From Parastagonospora avenae f. sp. tritici 18332-5 (lineage: Eukaryota > Ascomycota > Dothideomycetes > Pleosporales > Phaeosphaeriaceae): a stretch of 64,000 bases of DNA. This document shows, in pieces, positions 34,561 to 44,268 of this stretch. Positions within the stretch are counted from its first letter, which is position 1; each line of letters opens with the position of its first letter. A model generated the notes under the pieces. That model ran no database searches and was not told the DNA's origin. It saw only the letters and a list, made by a program, of their open reading frames with translations. The DNA lies in the NCBI GenBank assembly GCA_022559985.1, contig JAFJTR010000006.1:124001-188000 (forward strand), in the 5' to 3' direction. A program made the position numbers and the translations under genes.

Positions 34561-34784
34561 AGAAATTGTAATGTTCAGCAAAGTTACAGTTAGTATCAAT
34601 GACCTGCTGTCTGCCTTGTACTTGAAGTACACGGTGACGAGCAATCTCACTGTCAAGCATATCGACAGTGGGGTATCAAAGACCCGGGTCAAAGATAAGT
34701 AGCGAATCATAACGAACGCAGTGTGACTGAAATGAAGAAGGAGGAGTCCTAATATGAAAAAAATAATTAGCCGGCGCTGATTGA

Positions 34785-35095
34785 TACGCTTGATCATGGT
34801 CAAATAATCAATTTGGCAACACTGAACATACTGTAGGAATATTCTAGGCTGCTACACTAGAGTATAGTATACGCTGAGGCGTTAATTGATTTACCAGTTG
34901 ACCTTCAGGTGACTCTACAGCAGAACTGTACATATTGATGGAGTATCCTAGGTTACTTCGCGAAAGTACAGTATTTGCGAAGGACGTGCCAATGATTTTG
35001 CCTGATGGCCTTCAGGTGATTATTCGGCAACCGTCGACGTACTGATGGAGCATCCTAGACTACCGCGCCAATGTGTAGTCTTCGCCAAGGAGGAT
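34785..35095. repeat. Degenerate tandem repeat, unit about 105 bp (three copies visible)
   Basis: Unit starts at 34829, 34933 and 35040 share TAYTGATGGAGYATCCTAG, and the units also share a later block GACCTTCAGGTGA / GGCCTTCAGGTGATTATTCGGCAAC. A partial unit end (TTTGGCAACACTGAACA, about 34810-34828) precedes the first complete copy. Units are 104 and 107 bp long; the third is truncated near 35095. It lies immediately downstream of the 135-bp repeat array and just before the NUP82 3' end. No coding frame is maintained. Confidence 0.6.
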
Positions 35096-35308
35096 TCATA
35101 TTGCGATGGAGTCAATCGATGCGAAATTTACTTGCTCGGTCAAATCACGAATGATCCACAAGACCCGATGACGACGAAAGGAAGTCACAGCAATACATGA
35201 ACCACAACACGCAGATCTTAACATATTCAATGATTCATTCCAGGGCATCCACTACGCTCACGCAAACCCCTACGCTTACACAAAACCCGAGTCCTCCCAA
35301 ACCCATAT

Positions 35309-37876
35309 CTAGCTCTCCTCCACGGGAATCGCAATCCCCTCCGTCCTCAGCCGCTGCGCCGCCGCCTCCACCAACACCGTCAACCTGGCCAAATAATCCC
35401 CAATCTGCTCCGTCTCCTGCTTCCTCGAGTGGCTCGGAACCCTCATACCGTCACTCCTGCTCTGCGCATCCTTCACAACGTCCTTAGTCGCCAGCTCAAC
35501 ATCCCTGGCCAATTTCCCGTGCAAGTCTTTAATCCGGTCGACGCGCTGCCAGGTCGGGTCCTGCGCGCCATCGACATCTCCCGTCAGCGTAGCGGCCGAT
35601 TTATCCAGCGCGCCATCCATGGCGGACAATTCCTCAACGAAGTTGGCTTCCTTGTCGCTGAGTTCCGTGGAGCCGAGGCGGTGCATTTTATTGCGCAGGC
35701 CTTCGTAGCGGGCGTTGATTGTGTCCTGGCGCGCGCGGACGCGCTCTAATCGGTCGTCGATCTTTGCGCGGCCGGCGAGAGAGTCGGAGTCGGAACCAAG
35801 TTCGTCGTTACCCGTAACGGCGTCGATTTTAGAGGTCACTTGGGCGCTGCGGAAGACTTGGTCGCGGAATTCTTCTTGCAAGCGCGTGGCGCGGTTGAAG
35901 AGGTCGGAGACGGCGTATTGCAGTTTGGAGGTCTTGACGGATAACACGCGGTGGACGTCCATTAGGAGCTCGAGGTTGGCGGGCGATAGCTTGACTTCCT
36001 CTTTCATGGCGGCTCGGTGGCGTGAGGGGATGTTGATGGAGCCCAGTAGGTCGATTGGCTCGTACAGCTCCTTTGGTGGTTGCCATGCTTCGCGCACCTC
36101 TTTCTGCGGACCACTGATGTGCATGTACTCTGCAATCTCTTCTTCCGTGGGCAGGCCATATTCTGGTGCATCAAGGAAAGCTGCTTGAGGCTCGTTGTCG
36201 ATGGATGTGAGGAGGAAGTAGCCAATGTTGCCATCTTCGACAACTACAGCTGAGGTGACTTCTTGTTCCGCTGGAGGACCAGCAGGCTTTCGCTGGAGGT
36301 ACTTCTCAACAGAGCTGTTTGCCGACTCCAGAAGACGCTGAATACGGAAGTCCGCGCCCTCGACTTGCGGCTGCGACAGCTCGTTTTCAAGCTTCCGAAT
36401 CCAAGGCTCCAGAGAAACGTAGAACACACCACTGGCATGCGAGACAAAGAAGGAAAAGTCGGTATGCACATCTGGTGTTATGCTCTGGTTGAATGACGAC
36501 TGCTCACCAGGGACTAGAGTGATGGTCTCAGCAATGATCAAGTCGTGCTCCGGTGGTTCTGAATCTTCAGTCTCGTCCTGATATCTATTAGCATGTAGTG
36601 ATGAGAGGGTGCTGACATTACTCACTTCAGGTGATGGCAACCAGCGTCCTACGATCCCTTGCAAGTCCAGACAGACATGGACCTTGCATGTATCTGTAAG
36701 CAAGCAAACAACCGCAGTCGGTAAACCCTCAGCAGCCTCCTCCTCACTGCCATCTGACAAAGTCTTTAAAGAATAGACAATCATGTCACTGAGCTCATAG
36801 TCCTCAACCTCTGGCGCGACATTGAAAGGCCCCTGTAACAAAGGGACAGCAGACTGACTTGATGGTCGTGCAAAGACCTTTATGGAATCGCCATTAGGAA
36901 GCTCTTCCATGAAAGGCTCCTCGTACAGAATATCAGAGAGCCAAGAAATCTGTTTCTCTGATGTCTTCAGTTCATCCTGGGATACATCCGCATCATCTGA
37001 GCAGTTGACGTAGTTTACGTTGATCGAGGAGGTCAGCGTCTGTAGCAAGGTGAACGCGCCAGGCGAATCAACCAGCTGCCATTTGCTTGGGAGCAGCGGG
37101 CAAAGTGCGTAGACATCTCCAGTGACCATTGCGATCCACAGCGTCATGGGCGCCCAGCCGTGCACTCCCTCCTGGTCGGGGAAGTCGCCAAAGCATGCGG
37201 ATGCCACTTCCAGGTCAACAGAGTCGGGCGAGAAACCCTTGGATGCTCCGAACTTAGATGCGCTCAGATCTTCCTGGTCATTGGTCGCGTTCGCGAGCTT
37301 CGGTAGGTCAATTGACAGCGCAGGCTCGCTGAAGGTAGACCGGTCAGCTCGGTTGACTTCCCAGAGACGCACCACTCCCGCCTTTGTGATTGTGACCAGA
37401 CAACGCCCGTGATATCCCAAAGGATGCCAGAGCGTTGTCACGACTGGCGACTCTTCGGTAACGTGTGCGGTCGGTCCTACCTGGAACGTCTTTGGCTTGA
37501 TCAGGCTATCGTCGTCATCTTCGAGGAGCGAGGCATCGGGAAGGTGTACAACGTGTACTGTGTGTGATGTAGATACCGCGAGGTAGTCTTCCTGGGGAGA
37601 CATGGTGAGACGCGTAATTGGCAGTGGTATCGATATCCGGAGGGTGCGGTATGCTGGCTCGACGCCTTCCTTCAAGTTGACCAAATCTGCCCATCGTATC
37701 TCGTGTCCAACCGCGACGAAAACCTCGGAGCCTCTCGTTGCAATAGTTTTCCGCGGTCCAAAATCCTTCTTCTTCGCGGCCACTCCATTGCCGTTGGATT
37801 GTCTGGGCGCAAACAGCTGGTATCCTGGGCTCGGCCTAGATAGCCAATTCGGCGTGTAGCTGAGTACCTTTGGCAT
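35309..37876 (-). CDS. NUP82: Nucleoporin Nup82 (Nup88 family)
   Basis: Two exons on the minus strand, 37876-36627 and 36578-35309, about 839 aa. The 48-nt intron (GTGAGTAATG...CTAATAGATATCAG) is in frame and has no stop, so the conceptual unspliced product is 855 aa. The N-terminal ~480 residues form the predicted beta-propeller, with family features ISIPLPITRLTMSPQEDYLAVSTSHTVHVV and TLWHPLGYHGRCLVTITKAGVVRLWEVNR. The C-terminal third is a long coiled coil (LLMDVHRVLSVKTSKLQ..., ERVRARQDTINARYEGLRNKMHRL..., LHGKLARDVELATKDV) used to assemble with Nup159 and Nsp1 on the cytoplasmic face of the nuclear pore for mRNA export. It is divergent from the nuclear cap-binding gene across 305 bp. Confidence 0.85.
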   Translation of the reverse strand: MPKVLSYTPNWLSRPSPGYQLFAPRQSNGNGVAAKKKDFGPRKTIATRGSEVFVAVGHEIRWADLVNLKEGVEPAYRTLRISIPLPITRLTMSPQEDYLAVSTSHTVHVVHLPDASLLEDDDDSLIKPKTFQVGPTAHVTEESPVVTTLWHPLGYHGRCLVTITKAGVVRLWEVNRADRSTFSEPALSIDLPKLANATNDQEDLSASKFGASKGFSPDSVDLEVASACFGDFPDQEGVHGWAPMTLWIAMVTGDVYALCPLLPSKWQLVDSPGAFTLLQTLTSSINVNYVNCSDDADVSQDELKTSEKQISWLSDILYEEPFMEELPNGDSIKVFARPSSQSAVPLLQGPFNVAPEVEDYELSDMIVYSLKTLSDGSEEEAAEGLPTAVVCLLTDTCKVHVCLDLQGIVGRWLPSPEVSNVSTLSSLHANRYQDETEDSEPPEHDLIIAETITLVPGEQSSFNQSITPDVHTDFSFFVSHASGVFYVSLEPWIRKLENELSQPQVEGADFRIQRLLESANSSVEKYLQRKPAGPPAEQEVTSAVVVEDGNIGYFLLTSIDNEPQAAFLDAPEYGLPTEEEIAEYMHISGPQKEVREAWQPPKELYEPIDLLGSINIPSRHRAAMKEEVKLSPANLELLMDVHRVLSVKTSKLQYAVSDLFNRATRLQEEFRDQVFRSAQVTSKIDAVTGNDELGSDSDSLAGRAKIDDRLERVRARQDTINARYEGLRNKMHRLGSTELSDKEANFVEELSAMDGALDKSAATLTGDVDGAQDPTWQRVDRIKDLHGKLARDVELATKDVVKDAQSRSDGMRVPSHSRKQETEQIGDYLARLTVLVEAAAQRLRTEGIAIPVEES

Positions 37877-38181
37877 GCTTTCCTGTCGTGACGATCAAGT
37901 TGACAGTGGGCCAGCAGTAAAGGTGAGTTTGTGGCGGTGAGGTAACGAACCAATATAAAGGCAAACAAAAGTGAGAGCTAGGTGTGGAAGAAGCTCGACG
38001 CGCTGCAGGTTGACATGGCCCGTGCCGCGTGGAGCTTCAACTTCTCAAGATCACAGCTTCGACACCCTAACAACCGTCACACCAACGCCAAGACTAGCCT
38101 GCGCTCACTGTCCATCCCCGTTATCTCGGTCGCAGACTTTATTGCTACACTCTCTGGTGGTATCGTCAACGGTTGCCCATC
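37877..38181. promoter_or_regulatory. Divergent promoter between NUP82 and CBP20
   Basis: 305 bp shared upstream region of two genes that both act in mRNA export. No TATA element was recognised. The shared promoter suggests, but does not prove, co-expression. Confidence 0.35.
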
Positions 38182-38743
38182 ATGGCTCCCATACGAAGCA
38201 CAATCGACCGCCTAGACAAGCCGAGCTCATACGCGACTGCGAAGGTAACATGACACGGAGTTCTCAATCATCAACAATTGCTAACAAACCCAACAGAAGC
38301 GCAGACGCGAACGCCACCGTGAAGACGAGCCTCTGAACCGCGAACCGTCCCCCGAACCCGAAGACAAGCTCAAAGACGCAACCACGCTATACGTCGGCAA
38401 CCTCTCCTTCTACACCACCGAAGAGCAAATCCACGAGCTGTTCAGTAAATGCGGCGAAATCAAGCGCCTAGTCATGGGTCTCGATCGGTTCCAGAAGACG
38501 CCGTGTGGTTTCTGCTTCGTCGAGTACTACACCCATCAGGATGCGCTGGACTGCATGAAGTACATTGGCGGTACTAAGCTGGATGAGCGCGTTATCAGGA
38601 CGGATTTAGATGAGGGATTCGCCGAGGGACGGCAGTATGGGCGCGGAAAGAGTGGTGGACAGGTCAGGGATGAGTACAGGAATGAATATGATCCGGGTCG
38701 GGGTGGGTACGGAAAGGCGTATGCGGATGAGTACAACGACTAG
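38182..38743 (+). CDS. CBC2: Nuclear cap-binding complex small subunit (CBP20/NCBP2)
   Basis: Two exons, 38182-38244 and 38297-38743, 169 aa, the usual length. The start MAPIRSTIDRLDKPSSYATAK continues across a 52-nt intron into KRRRERHRE. One RRM is clear: RNP2 LYVGNLSFYTTEEQI and RNP1 GFCFVEYYTHQDAL, followed by the cap-binding tail IRTDLDEGFAEGRQYGRGKSGGQVRDEYR, which is highly conserved in CBP20. With CBP80 it binds the m7G cap of nascent RNA polymerase II transcripts in the nucleus and promotes splicing, 3'-end processing and export. The Gly/Tyr/Asp-rich C-terminus is short. Certain in family. Confidence 0.95.
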
Positions 38744-39057
38744 GGGTTCGACTTTCAGCGAAGGTACGATAGCATCGCGTCAGAGAAAGAAAGCCGACAG
38801 TCGAGTACCGAGCGCCGAGAGGGCTCATGGGAACGAGCCATTGCGCCTATACTGGACTGGCATGAGGAGGTTCGCCTACAAGCCCTCAGTATGTTATGGC
38901 ATAAGTGGAGTTTCGGCGTACAAATTCACATTGATCGCGGGAATTGTCTAGGCTTCGCAGCAGAAAAGCCTACTCTAGGTTCACAATCCTGCCCAAAATA
39001 CAAATAAACATACCTCCCAACGCCAATCGCTTATGCTTTGAACAGAATCTTGCACTT
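38744..39057. other. Intergenic, convergent
   Basis: About 310 bp between convergent CBP20 and PDX2 stops. A 113-codon frame overlaps the CBP20 end in another frame and is treated as a shadow. Nothing else was seen. Confidence 0.5.
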
Positions 39058-39903
39058 TTACTTCGTACGATCAACCACTTCGAACTGCTGCCTCCTCTCT
39101 GCGGCTTTTACAACCTCACCCAACCACCAAGCATGTATGCGCGCATCCTCGGTCAGCTCTGGGTGGAAACTACACCCAAATACGTTTCCTTGCCGTACTG
39201 CGATTATGTCCTCTGCTCCTTTATGTTCGTGTTCCTGGTTCTCTTGTAGGTCTGGGTTCTTCAATGACAGCATCGCCATCACCTCCACTTGTGCATTCAG
39301 TTCCTTCTTCGCGAACGCATTCACAGGCGTCTTACTCGGCGCCACAATCGTCGCATCAAGGTCCGCCTCCTCCATCTGCTCGCCCTCAACATGCGGCAAT
39401 ATCCTCTCCACGACCGGCGCTCTTATGAAAACACATCTATATGGCTGCTCCTTCGCCACCGTTTCCATGGAGCCCAAGAACGGGAGGTCGAGGTTTGCTT
39501 GGAAGGATTCTTGCTGACGACCGAAGTGGTTCCTGTTTACTCGAACGTCTAACCCGCCGATCAGGTCTTGCCCGCCTTTCTTTGTGCGATTCGCACTCTC
39601 AGCGAGGAGAATCAGGCCCGCGCATGTTCCCCATGTTGGGCGCCGGAGTACCTTAACAAAGTCGCGAAGTGGTTCGAGAAGCCCGGAGCGCGCGGCGACG
39701 AGGGACATGGCGGTGCTCTCGCCGCCGGGGATTATCAGGCCGTCACATTGTGCGAGTTCGGAGGCCGTTCGGACTTCGATGAATGCGAATTTGAGGTTCG
39801 TGGGGAGCGAGGTGGAGGCGTGGCGCAGGAGTTGGATGTGTTCGCTGAAGGCGCCTTGCAGCGCGAGCACGCCGATTGTCAGATCTGGTATTGGGATTGT
39901 CAT
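39058..39903 (-). CDS. PDX2: Pyridoxal 5'-phosphate synthase glutaminase subunit (PdxT/SNO)
   Basis: Single exon; I choose Met at 39903 (MTIPIPDLTIGVLALQGAF), 281 aa, over the Met at 39927, because homologues begin close to IGVLALQGAF. It is a class I glutamine amidotransferase: oxyanion motif LIIPGGESTAMSL, nucleophile Cys in WGTCAGLILLA, and the His-Glu pair in FGCSFHPELTEDARIHAWWL near the end. It supplies ammonia from glutamine to the PdxS/SNZ synthase, making PLP in the cytosol. There is a fungal insertion before the FHPE motif (roughly residues 185-240, ending in ENQEHEHKGAEDI). The SNZ partner is not in this window. It shares a 203-bp divergent promoter with the phosphopantetheinyl transferase gene. 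Confidence 0.93.
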   Translation of the reverse strand: MTIPIPDLTIGVLALQGAFSEHIQLLRHASTSLPTNLKFAFIEVRTASELAQCDGLIIPGGESTAMSLVAARSGLLEPLRDFVKVLRRPTWGTCAGLILLAESANRTKKGGQDLIGGLDVRVNRNHFGRQQESFQANLDLPFLGSMETVAKEQPYRCVFIRAPVVERILPHVEGEQMEEADLDATIVAPSKTPVNAFAKKELNAQVEVMAMLSLKNPDLQENQEHEHKGAEDIIAVRQGNVFGCSFHPELTEDARIHAWWLGEVVKAAERRQQFEVVDRTK

Positions 39904-40106
39904 TGTGTGAAGCAATGCGTGTGACAAAATCGGGTTGTGGAGGCAATGATAGAGTCACAAAAGTAAGCTCCGAGGCGTTATCGATAAGAACTGTCCGAAT
40001 GACGGAAACCGCGGAGGGGCCGTCAATAGCCTTCGACATGCACCCAGCCGCTGTAAGAGTACAACTAGTCCGTACCAGATCCACACTTTACTACCAGACG
40101 TGAATC

Positions 40107-41295
40107 ATGTCTGATCCAGACATATCCGGATCCAGCCTCACGTGCTGGCTCCTAGACACTCGATCAATATGGCCCGGCAAAAAGATCACAGACTCGGCAT
40201 CCGTCCGTTCCCTCACTTTCCTGTCAGCTTTAAGATGCTGACACGCGGGATAAGGCCAGAGAAGCACTTCAGCTCGTCAGTCCTGAGGAGCGCGAGAACA
40301 TCACCAGAAAATTCCACATCGCAGATGCTCGCATGAGCCTAGGTTCTGCACTGCTCAAACGTCTCTTCGTTCACAAGTCGCTCGGTATACCATGGAAAGA
40401 CATCACATTCGGCCGCAAACGCGACCCCAAGCATGGGAAGCCATGTGCCCTCCTCCCACCCTCTCCGTCAAACCCCTCAACCCCCATCCCCGCACCCCTT
40501 GAATTCAACATCTCCCACCAAGCCGGCCTCGTCGTGCTCGTGGGCTGCAAAACCGCGGACCTAGACGCCGAACTCGGCGTTGACATTGTGTGCGTGAACG
40601 AGCGCAATGAATACCGCACAATCGACGCCGAAGGCTTCGACGCGTGGATCGACATATACTCCGAGATTTTCAGCCACGAAGAGTCCTGGGACATGAAGTA
40701 CAACTGCGACGCCTTTCCCCTCCTCAACGGGACCATCATCACGCCAGCCATCCTCCAAGCCCATCGCCATGATAGATGTACGCGGCGCCATCAGACGCTG
40801 AAAATCAAGCTGGATGGCGAGGACGTGTCGTTCGATTCGGAACTCTTGATTGACGCGAAATTGCGCAGATTTTTTACGTTTTGGTGCTATAAGGAAGCGT
40901 ATATTAAGTTGGACGGCGAAGCGCTGCTGGCGAAATGGATCCCGCGGCTCGAGTTTAGGAACGTTAGGGCGCCGAAGCAAGGTACTGTGGCGCGGTGCTC
41001 GACGCATGGGACGTGGGGCGAGCACGTGGGTGATGCGGAGGTCTGGTTCACGAAAGCTGCGGGGAGTGGTGGGCCTGCGGGCGTTGATGCGTTGAAGCTG
41101 AGGAGTGGGGAGAGTAGACGGTTGGATGATACGAGGGTGGAGATTCAGGCTTTCGAGGAGAATTTTATGATTGGGGTTGCGGCAAAGATGAGGAGTAGTG
41201 CGATTGAGGGGGGTGGGAGGTTGCCGGAGGTGTTGACGAGGTTTGAGGGGTTGGATTTGGAGGCGGATGTTATGGGTGTTGCACGCGTTACGTGA
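40107..41295 (+). CDS. 4'-phosphopantetheinyl transferase, Sfp/NpgA type
   Basis: Two exons, 40107-40222 and 40260-41295, about 383 aa. The start MSDPDISGSSLTCWLLDTRSIWPGKK is followed by an unusually short, 37-nt intron (GTCAGC...GATGCTGAC...GGCCAG), which restores LTFLEALQLVSPEERENITRKFHIADARMSLGSALLKR, the conserved first domain. Also visible are WKDITFGRKRDPKHGKP, FNISHQAGLVVLVG, the metal-binding GVDIVCVNER, and FWCYKEAYIKLDGEAL (the W-x-x-KEAxxK motif). It transfers phosphopantetheine from CoA to carrier proteins of polyketide synthases, NRPSs, the lysine enzyme Lys2 and possibly fatty acid synthase; ascomycetes normally have one such broad-range enzyme. It is about 40 aa longer than Aspergillus NpgA, mostly in the insertion around residues 200-240 and at the C-terminus. 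Confidence 0.92.
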
Positions 41296-41993
41296 GACTG
41301 AAGCGTTGTTTGCTTCTTGTGGTTTCTTGTAGTTTCTTGTGGTTTCTTTGGCATGGTATTTTAGAGCGCGTAGAAGCGTGTTGTATTGTTGTAGTACCAG
41401 TTTCAACACTGTACTTTTTCTTAAACTCGAGATTATAGAATGACATCAACGACCTCAGACATGTGCAAGTTTGCGTAGTCTTATTTGTATTACATAACAT
41501 GCATACACCTCCATTTCATCAACAGATCACATCACGTTCCCCCATCCTCCATACTCCTGACCGACTGTGCAGATATCTCAGCACCACCGCAGATCCCCTC
41601 GCTCAAAACCAGCAACCAAATGCCCTAGCGCAGAATCGTTAGTAAGACCAACATAAGCCCTGGGGGAAACGCCATGATCGACACGGGAGTATCCATGTGC
41701 TTACACCCGCTGCGGTCCGATAGTGAATGTTAGACCGACTACACGTCACTCCATCTCACATCGCGGGAGTAGAGCGCGGTGGATGTTTAGTAATTAGCAA
41801 ACGTAGCTGTGGCAGGATATTGAAAGAATCGTGTGTAGTGGTGAATATATCCAAAAGCATTTCAAATGCGCGATAAATCGTGTTCATTCACATGTGTTGA
41901 TATGTTCCCGGAAAATAATCCACCACGCTGGTGTCTATGAGGTATAACGCATTCTATATGTATAGAGAAAGAGAAAATGTCGGCGCGGAGTAT
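41296..41993. other. Intergenic, convergent
   Basis: About 700 bp of 3' flank between the phosphopantetheinyl transferase and the RTA1-like gene. A short pure GT-rich stretch of imperfect TTTCTTGTGG/TAG repeats (about 41309-41352) follows the first stop. No gene or RNA was recognised. Confidence 0.45.
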
Positions 41994-43028
41994 CTACTTC
42001 TGGTGACGACGGAACGCAGCGAACGGAGGGAAGAAGAACGCGGGATGGCAAGCGGTGAGGAGAACACATGCAATCGCAAGCATCCTGTACATCGTTAGCA
42101 ATGGCTCCAACATGATTTCTGTGGGAGAGATAACTTACATTCCATCGAGCAGCAAGAACTCGCGCTCGTTCCTCATGAGCGCGTTGCCCCATCCACCAGC
42201 CATCTCAGGCAGACGATAAATGCAACGGATCAAAACGGTAGTGTACGCGAGCGTGACCGCCCATCCAAAGACCTTGACTTTCCACAGCGCAATCGAGCCA
42301 GAGTCCTTGTCGCTGTGGTACGCGCTCTTCTCCTCGACTGCGTGGCGTGCTGCAGTACCCTTCTTGTAGCGGAAGACGTAGACCAAGATGAGCATACCGC
42401 ACACGGCCATGGTGACGACCTGGAAAGCGATACCAGCGACAATCATCTTGTTGCCGCCGTCAATGAGCTTCTGGTTCTTCGTTCCGCCTGCGGCGGCGAG
42501 ACCACCACCGATGCCTTGGAGTACCATGGAGCCGAAATCGCATCCGACGAAGACCCAGGGGTAGAGGCGCGGCTTGATCAGAGAGTACTCTGCTCCGCAG
42601 TAGAGGACGAAGTGCTTCAGGGTGAGGTAGATGGCGGCAGCGACGAAACTGGGTCCGAGAACGAGAGCGCAGATTTGTAGCTTGAAGCCGCTTTCGCTCC
42701 AGGGGTTGGAGTTCATCATGATGCGTCCAATGTATCCTGCGCATTCGAGGAATGTACCGATTCCGAGGGCAATGGTGTAGGTCCATGTCTTGGTCATTAT
42801 GCCGATGACGAGCGAGGCGATGAAGCAGAGTCCGAAAAGTGCACAGAGGAAGGCATTTGCGCCCATATCAGGGCGGTAGCCATAGAGTGTCGCGTTGACC
42901 GGACATGTGTCTGTGACTTCGAGACATTTCCTGAAGTCGCCCTTTGGCCTGTCTTCGGCGGCTGCGATGAGTGGAATTAGGCAGGCGAGTGCCAGGAGCG
43001 TAGTGCGGCGCATGGGAAGGCCGAACAT
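41994..43028 (-). CDS. RTA1-like seven-TM lipid-translocation/resistance protein
   Basis: Two exons on the minus strand, 43028-42139 and 42084-41994, about 326 aa; the 54-nt intron joins LLLDGM to MLAIACVLLTACHPAFFFPP. The N-terminus is a signal-like hydrophobic segment (TTLLALACLIPLIAAA), followed by a Cys-containing extracellular stretch (KCLEVTDTCPVNATLYGYRPDMGANAFL). The seven-helix RTA1 domain then shows the family signatures ECAGYIGRIMMNSNPW, LVLGPSFVAAAIYLTLKH, FVGCDFGSMVLQGIGGGLAA and IRCIYRLPEMAGGWGNALMRNEREFLLLDGM. RTA1-family proteins (Rta1, Rsb1 and Rtm1 in yeast) sit in the plasma membrane and affect sphingoid-base export and drug resistance. The substrate here is unknown. It is divergent from a Zn2Cys6 regulator 1.2 kb away. 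Confidence 0.9.
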
Positions 43029-44268
43029 GGTGCCAGGTAAAAGGAGCTCAAGAGAGCTTTAGTCGAAAGAGAAAGGACCGGCGAGGAAGAATGCAAGAAT
43101 GGACAGACAAAGCGGCGAAGTAGACTTAAAGAATCGCAAACCGGGCGAAACGTCCCGACGGCGCAGGACCGTCCCTATTCCATATCGTCTTCAGGCGGCA
43201 GATTTAGGACCTTCCGTATACGTCGTATCGTGGTACTAGGGTGTATGAACCCACTTCGCGTCTCGCGTGCAAGCGACATCTCTAAGCGATCTCATTACTC
43301 GTCTCCAGACTCGGCATGATTGGGTTATTTTCGCAGTCCAAGGATATCTGACGTGATCCATGCGTACAGTGGCGCTGTCGGTACAACGACCCTCCGTGGC
43401 TTAAGAAAACGCCATTGGCTTGAATGGCTGAATGATGCGCACTCTTTCAACGGCGAAAGCCCAGCCCCGATGGCCGTTGGTGATATCGATGCAGTGACCC
43501 CATGGACGCAAGAGCTGGTTGCCTCGAGGCCGCCTGGGATACGGATCCCAAATACCCGTTCGAAGGGTGATGGCTGCATGGATTCTTAGGGTGAAGGATT
43601 TTCGTACACGTTGCTTTAGGCCTAGCTTGTCCCGGCATGCTTGAATCCGACAGTTTTTGAGATGCTCGGTTCGATGCTGTCACCAACGCACTCAAATCTC
43701 GTGGTGCGTTCCAGGCGTCCTGCGGGAAAATCGGTCAAGGTCCCTGTCTGTTTCTTTCCGCTGGAGCGAATCAAGTCGTGTTTCGAGAGCCGTGGTGAAG
43801 CATGGGTCTAATTGCTGCCAAGATTAGTGCAACGCTTGTAATGCATTGAAGTAAAGACTGTCCCCATAGGTTACTCTCAACGTTCAGCGTTTGCAAGAAA
43901 TTGGTGTTTCTGTAGTACTTTGGATAGTTGAACATCTGGACATCTGGAGGTCGTGATGCGTCACGTGAGACTGGTCCTTCTTGCCGTTTTCGGACGTGCG
44001 GGGCTATATCATGTGGACCATCGTTCTTGTCGACGGCCAATAGCATTCCCACCAAATCCGATAACGCCTCTCGAATTCGTGTTCCTTTCTTTTTCCACGT
44101 TCGAACGCCTGAACGGGCATCACTTCTGTTGTCCGTTGCCGCGTCGCTGGCCTCCCGCCCTCTGTTTCGTGATCGTCATTCGGACCGTCATGTCACGATA
44201 ACACCAGTACTCAACCTGAACCCAGCATTTGTCGCCCAATTTTAGCTCGCTTCCAGCCACCACACACG
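43029..44268. promoter_or_regulatory. Divergent intergenic region with a GTCACGTGA E-box
   Basis: 1.24 kb between the RTA1-like gene (-) and a Zn2Cys6 regulator (+). It contains the same 9-bp palindrome GTCACGTGA (43960-43968) as the TPS1 upstream region, about 300 bp before the regulator's ATG. No gene is supported inside. Confidence 0.35.

Noticed and set aside
40107..41295. Secondary-metabolite cluster around the phosphopantetheinyl transferase
   Set aside because: No PKS, NRPS or tailoring genes are next to it; neighbours are housekeeping or unrelated.
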